DNA of 38,014 bases, from positions 1-38,014 of IMG/VR virus record IMGVR_UViG_3300009503_000050; one strand, written 5' to 3'. The DNA comes from a virus. Positions within the stretch are counted from its first letter, which is position 1. Each line of letters begins with the position of its first letter. A model generated the notes under the pieces. That model was not told the DNA's origin. It saw only the letters and a list, made by a program, of their open reading frames with translations, and made no database searches. Positions 19,649-28,500 of the stretch are shown piece after piece. A program made the translations under genes and the position numbers.

Positions 19649-20257
19649 ATGGGTTATCTTATAGATTTAGATGGGATGAGTAGAATAAGAAGCTTTACTG
19701 GAGCTACGACAATACAGCTTCTAAGTGATGAACAGTTAAATTTTTATATAGACACTGAAGAAGCCCTTGTAATGGAGAAAACTGGATTAAAATTTTATGA
19801 TACAGAAATAGATGAATGGCATGATGGTGATGGAGAAAATGTTCTCATACTAGATCATTTCCCACTACGAAGTGTTTCTGAAATAGAAATAGATGGAGTT
19901 TTAGTTGATTCTTGTTGTTACTTTATATATTACGATAAAGGTATGCTATATCTAAAAGATGGATATTTTACTAGTAATATTCACAATGTGCGTGTAAAAT
20001 ATACGTATGGTGCTCCAGATACATCTGATACAGTAAGATTTAATTTAGCTAAATCAATTGCTTTTAAATCAGTTTCAAAACAAGTTTTGTTAGAACTTGG
20101 AAACCGTGATTCAAAAGGGTTTGTTGAAGAAAAATTGGGGAATTACTCGCTTAGTTATGGTAGAGGTCCATATTACGAAACTATAAAAAAACTTGATGAG
20201 GATATTGAAAAAGCATATGCTGCTCTTGGAATAACAGTTTCAGCGAAGGTACTATAA
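19649..20257 (+). CDS. Head-tail connector, adaptor type (HK97 gp6-like)
   Basis: A 202-residue protein with the usual pattern of adaptor proteins that dock under the portal: an acidic helical start (LLSDEQLNFYIDTEEALVMEKTG), a beta region (ILDHFPLRSVSEIEIDGVLV and NVRVKYTYGAP), then C-terminal helices. It lies directly after the capsid gene, the standard place. GAGGAG precedes ATG 19649. Assignment rests on order plus this pattern. Confidence 0.65.
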   Translation: MGYLIDLDGMSRIRSFTGATTIQLLSDEQLNFYIDTEEALVMEKTGLKFYDTEIDEWHDGDGENVLILDHFPLRSVSEIEIDGVLVDSCCYFIYYDKGMLYLKDGYFTSNIHNVRVKYTYGAPDTSDTVRFNLAKSIAFKSVSKQVLLELGNRDSKGFVEEKLGNYSLSYGRGPYYETIKKLDEDIEKAYAALGITVSAKVL

Positions 20258-20704
20258 ATGGGATTCTTAAAGACATGTACTCATATTCAGCATAGAGAAT
20301 ATGGCTATATTAGCGAATATGGCACAGAAATTAATATTAAAGAATTTACTGGGTGGACTGATTGCCCTGATTGTGTGTATGACAATGTATATAAGGCGTC
20401 AAAGAATCCAGGGTGTCTAACGTGTGGTGGAAAAGGAAGAATTGCGTCATATAACGATCATATAGAAAAAGTATTTGTTACGTGGGTTACAGAAGAAGGT
20501 TTAAAGGACGTTGAAGTTGGAGGTGTAAGGGTAGGCGACTGTAGAATTACAGCTAGATACGAAACCCTTGACTGGTTTAAGAATGCTATAAACAATAAAA
20601 CTATTCTAACTATTGATGATGTTAAAGTTATATCCAAAACTGTTACGTCTTCAATTCTTAAAACAGTGGTTAATGTCTATGGATCAAGAACGGAGTTGAG
20701 TTAA
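20258..20704 (+). CDS. Head closure protein candidate with a zinc site
   Basis: The 148-residue protein stands second after the capsid gene, where head closure proteins are found. It contains C36-PD-C39 and C53-LT-C56-GGKG, a four-cysteine zinc site resembling a DnaJ repeat, followed by a beta-rich part (KVFVTWVTEEGLKDVEVGGVRVGDCRITARY) as in connector folds. A zinc knuckle is present in some but not all such proteins. Its ATG follows the upstream stop directly. Confidence 0.6.
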   Translation: MGFLKTCTHIQHREYGYISEYGTEINIKEFTGWTDCPDCVYDNVYKASKNPGCLTCGGKGRIASYNDHIEKVFVTWVTEEGLKDVEVGGVRVGDCRITARYETLDWFKNAINNKTILTIDDVKVISKTVTSSILKTVVNVYGSRTELS

Positions 20705-20722
20705 ATGGATGGAGGTAAAAAA

Positions 20723-21028
20723 ATGGAACTAGTAGAAAGAAATAAACGGATATATAATTTATTTAAGAATAAAATGAATTATATGTTCAAGGAAGTTCTG
20801 ACACAGGTTGAAAAAGAGACAAAGCAGTTTAATGTAAACACTGATTTTTTTAAAAAACCATCGGGATTTTATGCTATAAGAAAGACGTTATTTGATCATG
20901 GTAACAGTATTATAGAATTAATGGAGTTGATACTAAGTGAAGTTGAAGTTACCCCATTGAAGTCAATTATAAATATAGATAAAAAATTGCTTGATGAAGT
21001 AAATAAAAAAAATGATTCCAGCAGTTGA
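20723..21028 (+). CDS. Hypothetical connector-region protein, 101 residues
   Basis: A mostly helical, Lys-rich protein (MELVERNKRIYNLFKNKMNYMFKEVLTQVEKETKQF...) with no recognised family. I start it at ATG 20723, which has GGAGG at proper distance; an ATG at 20705 would lie before that signal. It overlaps the next gene by 17 bases. Its place among connectors suggests a minor head or connector role. Confidence 0.6.
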   Translation: MELVERNKRIYNLFKNKMNYMFKEVLTQVEKETKQFNVNTDFFKKPSGFYAIRKTLFDHGNSIIELMELILSEVEVTPLKSIINIDKKLLDEVNKKNDSSS

Positions 21029-21761
21029 GACAAAGGTAAGAGTTGTTTTTCCAAAAAAGTGGAGAGCATTAACATTAGGTGTTTCTTCGTATGGTAAGGA
21101 ATTCCCTACAATATTATCATTTGCTATGAACGATGTAAATCAAACTGGAGCGATTGCTACTGGGTATTTACGTTCAATATTGCAAAAAGAAGTCTATGGT
21201 GGAAATGCATCAACTTTACGGGTTGAGGGGGGGAAAGTTTTAGAAGGAAGAAGCGGTCAGTTTTATAAGAGTGTAAGATTAACTCCTGCTGATAGAGTTG
21301 AGGCTATGACAACAAGAGGTATTAGTGGCGTTGGAATAAAAGCTGGGATATTTGATTTAAAAGAAGCAGCAAAAATGACATCACATAGAAGTAGATATAA
21401 ATACTATGAGCTACTAGAGAATGGGATACCACCATTTGTGCTATCAACGGAACAGTTAAAAGCATTTTTTGTAATATTAAATGAACAAGGTTTATACAAT
21501 AAAAATCTTGCAGAAACATTTAAAAAGACTGGTGGTCCTGGAGGTGTTCATAAGGGCATTGAACCTAAGAGATTTTTTCAAAGAACAATGTGGTACTGGC
21601 ATGATATTCTACAGCCACTTATGGCTAACCTGGTTAACAGGTACCTTGACTATGTTATCAGTCAACGATTTGGAGGTAAGATTAAAGAAGATGTTATACA
21701 GTCTACTGGTATTGGTGGACCTGGTTTTCCAGAAATGCTTTTTAAAATAAAAAAGTCTTAA
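21012..21761 (+). CDS. Tail completion/minor tail protein, HK97 gp10-like
   Basis: The 249-residue protein has the layout of gp10-type neck proteins: an early ATGYLRSIL segment and GQFYKSVRL near the middle, then GIEPKRFFQRTMWYWHDILQPLMANLV, with the PxRF/W-x-R block typical of the family near the C-terminus. Such proteins prepare the tail for joining to the head. It lies between the connectors and the tail terminator candidate, as expected. Confidence 0.6.
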   Translation: MIPAVETKVRVVFPKKWRALTLGVSSYGKEFPTILSFAMNDVNQTGAIATGYLRSILQKEVYGGNASTLRVEGGKVLEGRSGQFYKSVRLTPADRVEAMTTRGISGVGIKAGIFDLKEAAKMTSHRSRYKYYELLENGIPPFVLSTEQLKAFFVILNEQGLYNKNLAETFKKTGGPGGVHKGIEPKRFFQRTMWYWHDILQPLMANLVNRYLDYVISQRFGGKIKEDVIQSTGIGGPGFPEMLFKIKKS

Positions 21762-21764
21762 TCT

Positions 21765-22265
21765 ATGGGATATCAAAGAGTTCATAATGTAAAAAAAAGT
21801 ATATATAATTTCATAAAGAATACAATAAATTCTGAAGGAACATATATTGTTGGAGATGGTGCATCTGAGTTAAGCTTTTATGACTCATTTCCAGTTGAGC
21901 CTACGACATTTAAACAACCATCATTATCTATAGATTTTGCACGAATTGCACCAAGGAGACAGTATGATTTAGGTTGTAGTGCTACATATTCATATGATTT
22001 TGTAATTGACCTATTTGGAAGAAACAATTATGAAGATGAATATATAGCATCCATTATAACAGATGCGTTTGATGGAAAAGGAAAAAATTCTGGAAAACTC
22101 ATTGACTATAGTGATTTTAATCTTGATGCTGATGGAGCATGCGTAACTGGAGTAATTTATATAAAAGACGTTAACGCTAACGCAAGGCGAATAGAGTCTC
22201 CTGGATTGGAATCCGTGTACCGATTTCAGGTGACTTTTATTGCAGAATATAATGATTCATATTAA
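21765..22265 (+). CDS. Tail terminator candidate
   Basis: The 166-residue protein (MGYQRVHNVKKSIYNFIKNTINSEGTYIVGDG...) stands immediately before the tail tube gene, where siphophages encode the protein that caps the tube. It begins with a helix and continues with alternating strands (YSYDFVIDLFGR, CVTGVIYIKDV, YRFQVTFIAEY), matching the alpha/beta ring fold of terminators. I assign it by position and general pattern only. Confidence 0.55.
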   Translation: MGYQRVHNVKKSIYNFIKNTINSEGTYIVGDGASELSFYDSFPVEPTTFKQPSLSIDFARIAPRRQYDLGCSATYSYDFVIDLFGRNNYEDEYIASIITDAFDGKGKNSGKLIDYSDFNLDADGACVTGVIYIKDVNANARRIESPGLESVYRFQVTFIAEYNDSY

Positions 22266-22286
22266 ATGGAAGGGAGGTGAGATAAA

Positions 22287-23003
22287 ATGTTTACTGCACA
22301 TGACATTGCTGGTTATCAAGGAAAAGAAGTTGAGTTATGGGTAAAATTATCTAATGCAACAGCGCCTAATCAAGATGATGTTACTGCATATCAGATTAGA
22401 GGCGCTCAAAGTTTCAATCCTACTGAAGAAAAGGCTGAGTCTAGAGTGTCAGAGCTTGGTTTTGAAGCAACCAAAGTTATCTATGGTACTTCAACATTCT
22501 CTGTAAGCACATCTCTAATGATCAGGGACTTGATTCAGATAGCTAGATTATCTGGTTTAAATCCAAGTACAGCTACAAGAATTATCGTAGATGAATTCCA
22601 GAAAATCAATGCTTTGAACTGGATAAGAAATCCTGATGGAGACGACATTTATGCGACTGTGTATGTCAGTGGCTTCAAAGCTAGGACTGCAAGTAAAGCA
22701 TTAGCAGTTGAAGCAAATGCAACAATCACGCTCGATGGTAGCGCAGATCTGATTGCAACGTTTGATGGAAAGGCAACAGTCCGAGAACATCAGGCTGACG
22801 GATCTTGCACGCTATTTGCGATAGAGTCTGGCGTTACAAATTCAGACGTTTATATGGTTGAAAATCCCGCTGGTCAGGCTCTTTCTATGTGGGATGGTTA
22901 CACTTTTGTAGCAAGTGGAATTGGTGGTGTTCCATCGATTCAGTTCTCCACTGCACCAGATGATGGGACAAAAGTGAAAATAGTGTATAAGGCTCAAAGT
23001 TAA
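22287..23003 (+). CDS. Major tail (tube) protein
   Basis: A 238-residue beta-rich protein with a strong ribosome binding site (AAGGGAGGTGAGAT), as expected for an abundant component. The central part (SFNPTEEKAESRVSELGFEATKVIYGTSTFSVSTSLMIRD, ALAVEANATITLDGSADL) fits the tube fold. The last 70 residues (VYMVENPAGQALSMWDGYTFVASGIGGVPSIQF, then TKVKIVYKA) look like an extra beta-sandwich displayed on the tube surface. Position before the G/GT chaperones and tape measure supports the call. Confidence 0.75.
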   Translation: MFTAHDIAGYQGKEVELWVKLSNATAPNQDDVTAYQIRGAQSFNPTEEKAESRVSELGFEATKVIYGTSTFSVSTSLMIRDLIQIARLSGLNPSTATRIIVDEFQKINALNWIRNPDGDDIYATVYVSGFKARTASKALAVEANATITLDGSADLIATFDGKATVREHQADGSCTLFAIESGVTNSDVYMVENPAGQALSMWDGYTFVASGIGGVPSIQFSTAPDDGTKVKIVYKAQS

Positions 23004-23022
23004 TTAAATTGGAGGAAAAGGA

Positions 23023-23817
23023 ATGGATAAGGATCTTGAGAATAAGATTAGAATATCAACATCGGAAGATGAAGAAAATCTGCAAAAGGTTGTTAGCCCT
23101 GAAGCAGAATTTGAAATTCCGATAGGTAATGGAAAAAGAAAAAGAGTATTTTGGACTAGAATAGGCTTTAATAGCAGAGTATATTTTAAAGCTTACTTTA
23201 GGAAAAAACTAAAAGAAGCTATAGAATCTGGGCTAATAGGAATAGATAGTCATTTTAAAGGTAGCCCAATTGGAGATGTGGATGGCAAGAATGCTACATT
23301 CACATTGTCTCCAAGTTCAATAGACGAGAGTACATTAAAGGTTTATATAGGAAGCACTCTTAAGAAAGAAGGGCAGGATTATTCCTATTCTGATGACTTA
23401 AGAGTGCTTCTGTTTAATAAACCTCCAAGTGAAGGGACGAAAATTACTGTTGAATATGACTACTATGATCAGTCAGTTTTTACAACACTATATAATGACT
23501 GCTTTATTACAGTGCTTATATATTTATGTGCAAGAGAAATTGATAACCACAATAAACGAATATTTGATAAAATAGATGACATTGGATTACTTACAATGAC
23601 AGAAATAAATGAGATAATATCTCTTTATACGAGCAATACTCCATTTGAATCACTTCAGCCTGATACCGAAAAACTAAAAAACTCGCCTACGCCTCCTCTT
23701 ACTTCAGAAGGAGGCGTTATGCAGAGCGATGGGGTCTCAACCCTTGGGGTACTGAAGTCTGGGGAGAACTTGGGAAATATAACTCCATCTACGGAGTTAC
23801 AGAAGAGCAACTCATAA
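23023..23817 (+). CDS. Tail assembly chaperone G
   Basis: The 264-residue product is the unshifted form of the tail assembly chaperone pair. It contains an inserted beta domain (about residues 85-150, ATFTLSPSSIDESTLKVYIG through TKITVEYDYYD). A helical part follows (LIYLCAREIDNHNKRIFDKIDDIGLLTMTEINEII). A -1 frameshift site at codons 219-220 gives the longer GT form. The last 44 codons are read in zero frame only when no shift occurs. Chaperones of this kind coat the tape measure and are not in the virion. Confidence 0.8.
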   Translation: MDKDLENKIRISTSEDEENLQKVVSPEAEFEIPIGNGKRKRVFWTRIGFNSRVYFKAYFRKKLKEAIESGLIGIDSHFKGSPIGDVDGKNATFTLSPSSIDESTLKVYIGSTLKKEGQDYSYSDDLRVLLFNKPPSEGTKITVEYDYYDQSVFTTLYNDCFITVLIYLCAREIDNHNKRIFDKIDDIGLLTMTEINEIISLYTSNTPFESLQPDTEKLKNSPTPPLTSEGGVMQSDGVSTLGVLKSGENLGNITPSTELQKSNS

Positions 23818-23960
23818 TTGATGAGGAAGCTGAAAAATTTAAAAATGAGTTAATAGAAAATCAGTATAAGGATATTTCTAATAGGCAAGACAAACATGAA
23901 GTTAACAAAAAGTCTAGGTTTATTCAGTTTTCCAAAAAAGCATTGGATGAGTCAATGTAA
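23023..23960 (+). CDS. Tail assembly chaperone GT, made by -1 frameshifting
   Basis: If ribosomes slip back one base at A-AAA-AAC (23676-23682), reading continues in a frame that is open to the TAA at 23958 and adds 92 residues to the first 220, giving 312 in all. The added part reads LAYASSYFRRRRYAERWGLNPWGTEVW and continues with a charged helix to FIQFSKKALDESM. The open T frame has no start of its own and fills the gap up to the tape measure gene. This is the standard G/GT arrangement of siphophages; GT is expected as a minor product. Confidence 0.8.
23676..23717 (+). promoter_or_regulatory. Programmed -1 frameshift signal: slippery heptamer plus stem-loop
   Basis: A-AAA-AAC (23676-23682) is in the correct register with the zero-frame codons CTA AAA AAC. 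After a six-base spacer comes a perfect 9-bp stem, ACGCCTCCT (23689-23697) and AGGAGGCGT (23709-23717), with an 11-base loop. Spacing and stability match known bacterial and phage stimulators. The 3' arm contains AGGAGG, which could also act as an internal Shine-Dalgarno stimulator. Confidence 0.85.
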
Positions 23961-23977
23961 ACTATCGGAGAAAATGT

Positions 23978-26900
23978 ATGGCTGAATCGACTGATAGAAT
24001 ACTATTCCAGTTGGTATTTGGGACATCAAATACAGCAGCTGTCGTGGGTGATATAAGGAAGGTTGAATCTGCAGTTGCAAGTGCTGTAAGAACAACAAAA
24101 TTGAGTTCAAAAGAGATAGGGGAACATTCGTCAAAAATGGAGGCTGCTAGGATTGCTTATACAAAAAATGCAGAGCTTATAAAAAGTATATCTGAGGACC
24201 AGGAAAAAAGCATAGATCAGAAAAAACGTGATATAGCAGCTATAAATACACAGAACTCAGTCTTGCTTGCCGCATATAGGCAAAGCGATAGTATATTACG
24301 TGGTAAAACAATGACTGGTCAGGAATACAGGCGACAGCTTAAGCTAATAGAAAAACAAGAAGAACTCACTGGAAAAGCTATGCCTACCGATAAGATAAAC
24401 TTATTAAATCGACATGTAGCATCAGGTGGTCGTGTTACAGCTAAAATGCGTGAAGAAATGGCACAATGGAACAAAGAAGCTGAAAAGATGAATTCTAATA
24501 CTGAAACAAATATTTTGACAGCTGCTAAATGGGCATTTATGTGGTTTATCTTGTATAGAGCTTTGAGACTTGTTATAGATCAATTTAATGGAGTGTTTTC
24601 GACTACAATTGAACTTAATAAATCTATGACTGAACTTGCCGCTATTGCTGATAAAAACAGAGAAGAAATAGACAGTTTGCTTCCGTCATATGCTAAGCTA
24701 GCAAGTACGTTTGGTATATCAATCGAAAAAGTTCTTGAAGGAACAAAAGATTGGGCAAGACAAGGGTTAGATATACAGCAGTCGCAGGAAGCGTTGACAG
24801 CAACGCTCCTATTGGCAAATGTTGCTATGGTTGATGTTTCAACTGCTGCAAAATACCTTACTGCTGTGTATTATGAGTATGGATTAACGACAAAACAACT
24901 TGTTAATATCACAGACAAATGGGTTAAACTTGATATGTTGAACGCAACAACTGTTCAAAATTTGGCAGAGGCATATCAGGTAACTGGGTCTGCTGCATAT
25001 GAATTTGGGGTTACTATTGATGAGTTAAATGCTCTTGTGACAGCAGCAACATCTATAACTCAAAGATCTGGAAGCGAAATTGGCAGATCATTAAGAACCA
25101 TATTTACAAGATTGTATCGTCCAGAGACAATAGACGATTTATATAACATCGGAAGAGTTTCTGCTATAGCTCTTGGTGGAATGAAGCCACTATACCAGAT
25201 ACTAAAAGAACTTGCTGATAGATGGAACGATCTTACAGAGGCGCAGAAGGCACAAATATCATATAGTCTTGCAGGAGTAAGGCAGTCTTCTCATCTTTTG
25301 GCATTGATGGCACATTGGAATCTTGTTGAGAAGTCATTGAAAGAAAGTTTAACTGCAAGAGGAGAAGCATTACTGAGAAATACGATTATTATGCAGTCAT
25401 ATAGTAAACAAATTGCAGAAGTAGGCCCGAAGTTAGAAAGACTTAGAGTTGCTCTCGGAAACATTGTAATGCCAATAGTTACACAAGGCATTAAAACAGT
25501 AGGAAATATTTTAGATGCATTATCATCAAAATTTGAAAATACTGGAAATGCTGCTGACAAATATTACAAAAAAGTGCTTATATTGGCATTTGGCAGTGAA
25601 GATTATGCGAAGCAATTTAAAAACGTTGCAGAAATAGTTGGTTTCCTTGAGAATGTTGAGAAGATACCTGGCAGTGAAAAAAAGCTCCTATCTATTTATA
25701 AAAGTCTTCAAGCGCAAGGATTGGTTCAAAATCTTACAGAAGAGCAAATGAAGAATATAGAGAAATTAGGAAAAGCTATTATCGAAGGTGCTAAAGCAAT
25801 TGAGAAAAAAACAGAGGCTGACTTAAAAGCAGCAGCGATTAATATATTGCAGATACGAGAAATGCAGGAAGCATATGATGTCTGGCAGAAGATGTCCTTG
25901 GCAATAAAGACTGCAGAGATTAATATTAAAGCAATAGAGGATACATTATCAGATGAAATATTTAGCATTGATAAATTAAATTCGGAGCAAGAAACCCATA
26001 TATCTCTTTTAAAAGGTGGAATTGCGGCTCTTGCAGGATATTCACTAGAGATACAGAAAGCATATTCTTATGAGTCTGCGCACAAAACTGCACTTGAAGG
26101 TATCCTAGAAGAGTACAAAAGTATAACAGAGGCTCTCCCTGAATTAAGGAATCAGTTAATTTATCAGATTACACATATTTATGATGAAAAAACTGGAGTT
26201 GATAAATTAAGGGAAGGATACATAAAGCATAAAGGTGAGATCGATGCTCTTATAGAGAAATATAAATTGACTGGCAATGTCGAAAAAGATATTATAGGAA
26301 TAAGGCTCTTGCTTGCAAAAGCAACAAGTACATTTGGGGATAGTCAAGAGTTTGCTACAGAAAAAATAACTGAAAATCTTGATAAAATTGGCGAAAATAA
26401 AAAGAAACAACAGGATCTTACAAAATCTATATTGGAGGATTCACAGAAACAAATAGATGCTATAAAAAAGATAAGAGAACAATATAACGATTGGGCTGAA
26501 TCTGTAAAAGGTCCATTTATGGATGCATTTAAGAGTATGCTTCAGGTATATGAATTGACAGAAAAAGGTACCAGAAAAACCGAAGATGCTATAAAGATCC
26601 TTACTCGTGAGATTATAGAAATGGCAGAGGAAGCTCTTATAAATAGTTTACTTGTTTCTATAAATAAATTAACTGGAGTATTTTCATTATTAGGTATTGG
26701 GTTAGAAGCGATGAAAGATCCAGCTAGTTACTACACAGCGATGGTTCAAGCTGGCACTACTATTGAAAAGTTATGGATTACAGCATTTCAAACTGGCGCA
26801 ACTGAAGTGGAAAATGGAATAATTGATGGATTTAGAATAGCAAACGTGGGTATAACACCAACTTCGACTTCAGTAACGTCATCTTCATTAACAGCTACAA

Positions 26901-28108
26901 AAGAGGGAATAACAAAGTCTGTTGAACAAGCTGGTTCCCAGTTTCTTGATGCATATGCCAGGGCAGTGGCTGACGCTGTAAACAAGAAAATTCTTGGGCT
27001 ATCAGTTGAAGAAGAAGGTGAAGGATGGACGGGTATAGACACTATTACTGATAGAATTGATGCAATGAACAGAAGACAGGAAAGAGTCATTGAGAAATTG
27101 ACAAGTGTTACGACATGGGGAGCGCTTGGATTGGTAATTGGGGCTGCTATATGGAAATCAACTGAAGGCGGGATTTTTGGGGCGTTATCAGGTGTAGTAT
27201 TAAACGTTGCGGTAGAAGAATTTGGAGATAAGGCAGTAGAATTACTTAGTGATATTTGGGAAGATATTGGATATAAACTTGAAGATATTGGAGAATATGC
27301 AAAACCATCAGCAATTGGGGCGGCAATAGGCGCAGCACTTGGTTCATTGCAAGGTAAAGCGGGTATCGGAATGCTATTAGGCGGTGCAGTAGGAGCTGGA
27401 GTTCACGCTATATGGCCTGAAGAAGGTGCATTCACTGGGTTTATAGGAAAAGTTGTTGACAGAGTTGGTAAAATATGGACTGGTGTTAATAAGGAACTAG
27501 CAAAACCATTTTGGCAAATGGTTATTTCTTTAGGACTAATGCAAAGACAACAACAGCTTTCTAGTGAGGAAATGCAAAAAATAGAAGATGCAAGAGCAAA
27601 AGGTGAAAAAGAAGTTAACATAACACAAGCAAAAACATTTTCCTATATAGGCACAATGCTAGGTTCAACATTAGGTCCCGTTGGAACTATCTTAGGTGCA
27701 TTTTTGGGAGAGGCATATGGAAGAACTCAAAAACAAATAATTCAGTTAGATCAGATAGATGAAGATACAAAATCAGTTACCAAGGCTATAAATGCTGCAT
27801 CTGAAATATCACAAAGGCAGCTGGAAGTTGTAAATCGCAATCTTGCAGCATTAAGAGAGCTCCCTCCACCATATCCATTAAGAGAACAGTATTACTTTAG
27901 GCCATATGAATTTGGCGAAGGACCATTTTACAAGAGTGCTGGAATGAATTGGGGCAGTGGTAAACAATATGCAAATCCTATCGGTGGAAACAATGTTACA
28001 GTGGGGAGTATAGTAATAAACGTTCCATCTGGAAATCCACAAGATATTATAAATGCAATAGAAGATACATTTGCTTTAAAGAGTATTTCTTTGTATCAAG
28101 GAGGGTAA
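23978..28108 (+). CDS. Tape measure protein
   Basis: The 1376-residue protein is the largest gene of the tail block and directly follows G/GT, the diagnostic context. Residues about 200-450 match the TP901-type tape measure core (LNKSMTELAAIADKN, LEGTKDWARQGLDIQQSQEALTA, EIGRSLRTIFTRLYRPETIDDLYN). Long helical, coiled-coil-like stretches fill the middle. Hydrophobic segments occur near 185-200 (WAFMWFILYRALRLVI) and as Gly/Ala-rich spans around 1050-1080, 1110-1145 and 1225-1248, which may insert into the host membrane during DNA entry. Its length would give a tail of roughly 200 nm by the usual rule of about 0.15 nm per residue. GGAG precedes ATG 23978. Confidence 0.92.
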   Translation: MAESTDRILFQLVFGTSNTAAVVGDIRKVESAVASAVRTTKLSSKEIGEHSSKMEAARIAYTKNAELIKSISEDQEKSIDQKKRDIAAINTQNSVLLAAYRQSDSILRGKTMTGQEYRRQLKLIEKQEELTGKAMPTDKINLLNRHVASGGRVTAKMREEMAQWNKEAEKMNSNTETNILTAAKWAFMWFILYRALRLVIDQFNGVFSTTIELNKSMTELAAIADKNREEIDSLLPSYAKLASTFGISIEKVLEGTKDWARQGLDIQQSQEALTATLLLANVAMVDVSTAAKYLTAVYYEYGLTTKQLVNITDKWVKLDMLNATTVQNLAEAYQVTGSAAYEFGVTIDELNALVTAATSITQRSGSEIGRSLRTIFTRLYRPETIDDLYNIGRVSAIALGGMKPLYQILKELADRWNDLTEAQKAQISYSLAGVRQSSHLLALMAHWNLVEKSLKESLTARGEALLRNTIIMQSYSKQIAEVGPKLERLRVALGNIVMPIVTQGIKTVGNILDALSSKFENTGNAADKYYKKVLILAFGSEDYAKQFKNVAEIVGFLENVEKIPGSEKKLLSIYKSLQAQGLVQNLTEEQMKNIEKLGKAIIEGAKAIEKKTEADLKAAAINILQIREMQEAYDVWQKMSLAIKTAEINIKAIEDTLSDEIFSIDKLNSEQETHISLLKGGIAALAGYSLEIQKAYSYESAHKTALEGILEEYKSITEALPELRNQLIYQITHIYDEKTGVDKLREGYIKHKGEIDALIEKYKLTGNVEKDIIGIRLLLAKATSTFGDSQEFATEKITENLDKIGENKKKQQDLTKSILEDSQKQIDAIKKIREQYNDWAESVKGPFMDAFKSMLQVYELTEKGTRKTEDAIKILTREIIEMAEEALINSLLVSINKLTGVFSLLGIGLEAMKDPASYYTAMVQAGTTIEKLWITAFQTGATEVENGIIDGFRIANVGITPTSTSVTSSSLTATKEGITKSVEQAGSQFLDAYARAVADAVNKKILGLSVEEEGEGWTGIDTITDRIDAMNRRQERVIEKLTSVTTWGALGLVIGAAIWKSTEGGIFGALSGVVLNVAVEEFGDKAVELLSDIWEDIGYKLEDIGEYAKPSAIGAAIGAALGSLQGKAGIGMLLGGAVGAGVHAIWPEEGAFTGFIGKVVDRVGKIWTGVNKELAKPFWQMVISLGLMQRQQQLSSEEMQKIEDARAKGEKEVNITQAKTFSYIGTMLGSTLGPVGTILGAFLGEAYGRTQKQIIQLDQIDEDTKSVTKAINAASEISQRQLEVVNRNLAALRELPPPYPLREQYYFRPYEFGEGPFYKSAGMNWGSGKQYANPIGGNNVTVGSIVINVPSGNPQDIINAIEDTFALKSISLYQGG

Positions 28109-28109
28109 T

Positions 28110-28499
28110 TTGGCTATATATAGTTGGACTCTTCAAGTGTATGATGGATCCAGTTTTATTGAAACGTATAAAATCCCTAATCCTGGAAATAGAGGTGTTA
28201 CTGTAGGAGCTACATCAAATCAAAAAGTTATACAATTATGGGATGGCTCAAGAGTATTTGTAAGTCCTCAAACTAAAAGTTCAAATGATGTATTTGACTT
28301 TGAAATAACAGAGGCGTCGTCTACACAGGCATTATATTTAAAACTTAAAGATTATGTTAGCAATCAGCGTAGGATAGTAATGACTACACATACTGGCGAA
28401 AAATTTACTGGATATTTTACTTCCGTAAAGAAATCGTATACATTGAGTGGAAAGGATCAGAAATATACTATTACGATAAGTTTTACACCTGAGGATTGA
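28110..28499 (+). CDS. Small tail protein, distal tail candidate
   Basis: The 129-residue, beta-rich protein (SWTLQVYDGSSFIETYKIPNPGNRGVTVG...) lies between tape measure and hub, where siphophages encode the distal tail protein; it is shorter than most of those. The start is a TTG at 28110 with AAGGAGGG five bases upstream, inside the end of the tape measure gene; there is no ATG near. It is followed after one base by the hub gene. Confidence 0.55.
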   Translation: MAIYSWTLQVYDGSSFIETYKIPNPGNRGVTVGATSNQKVIQLWDGSRVFVSPQTKSSNDVFDFEITEASSTQALYLKLKDYVSNQRRIVMTTHTGEKFTGYFTSVKKSYTLSGKDQKYTITISFTPED

Positions 28500-28500
28500 A

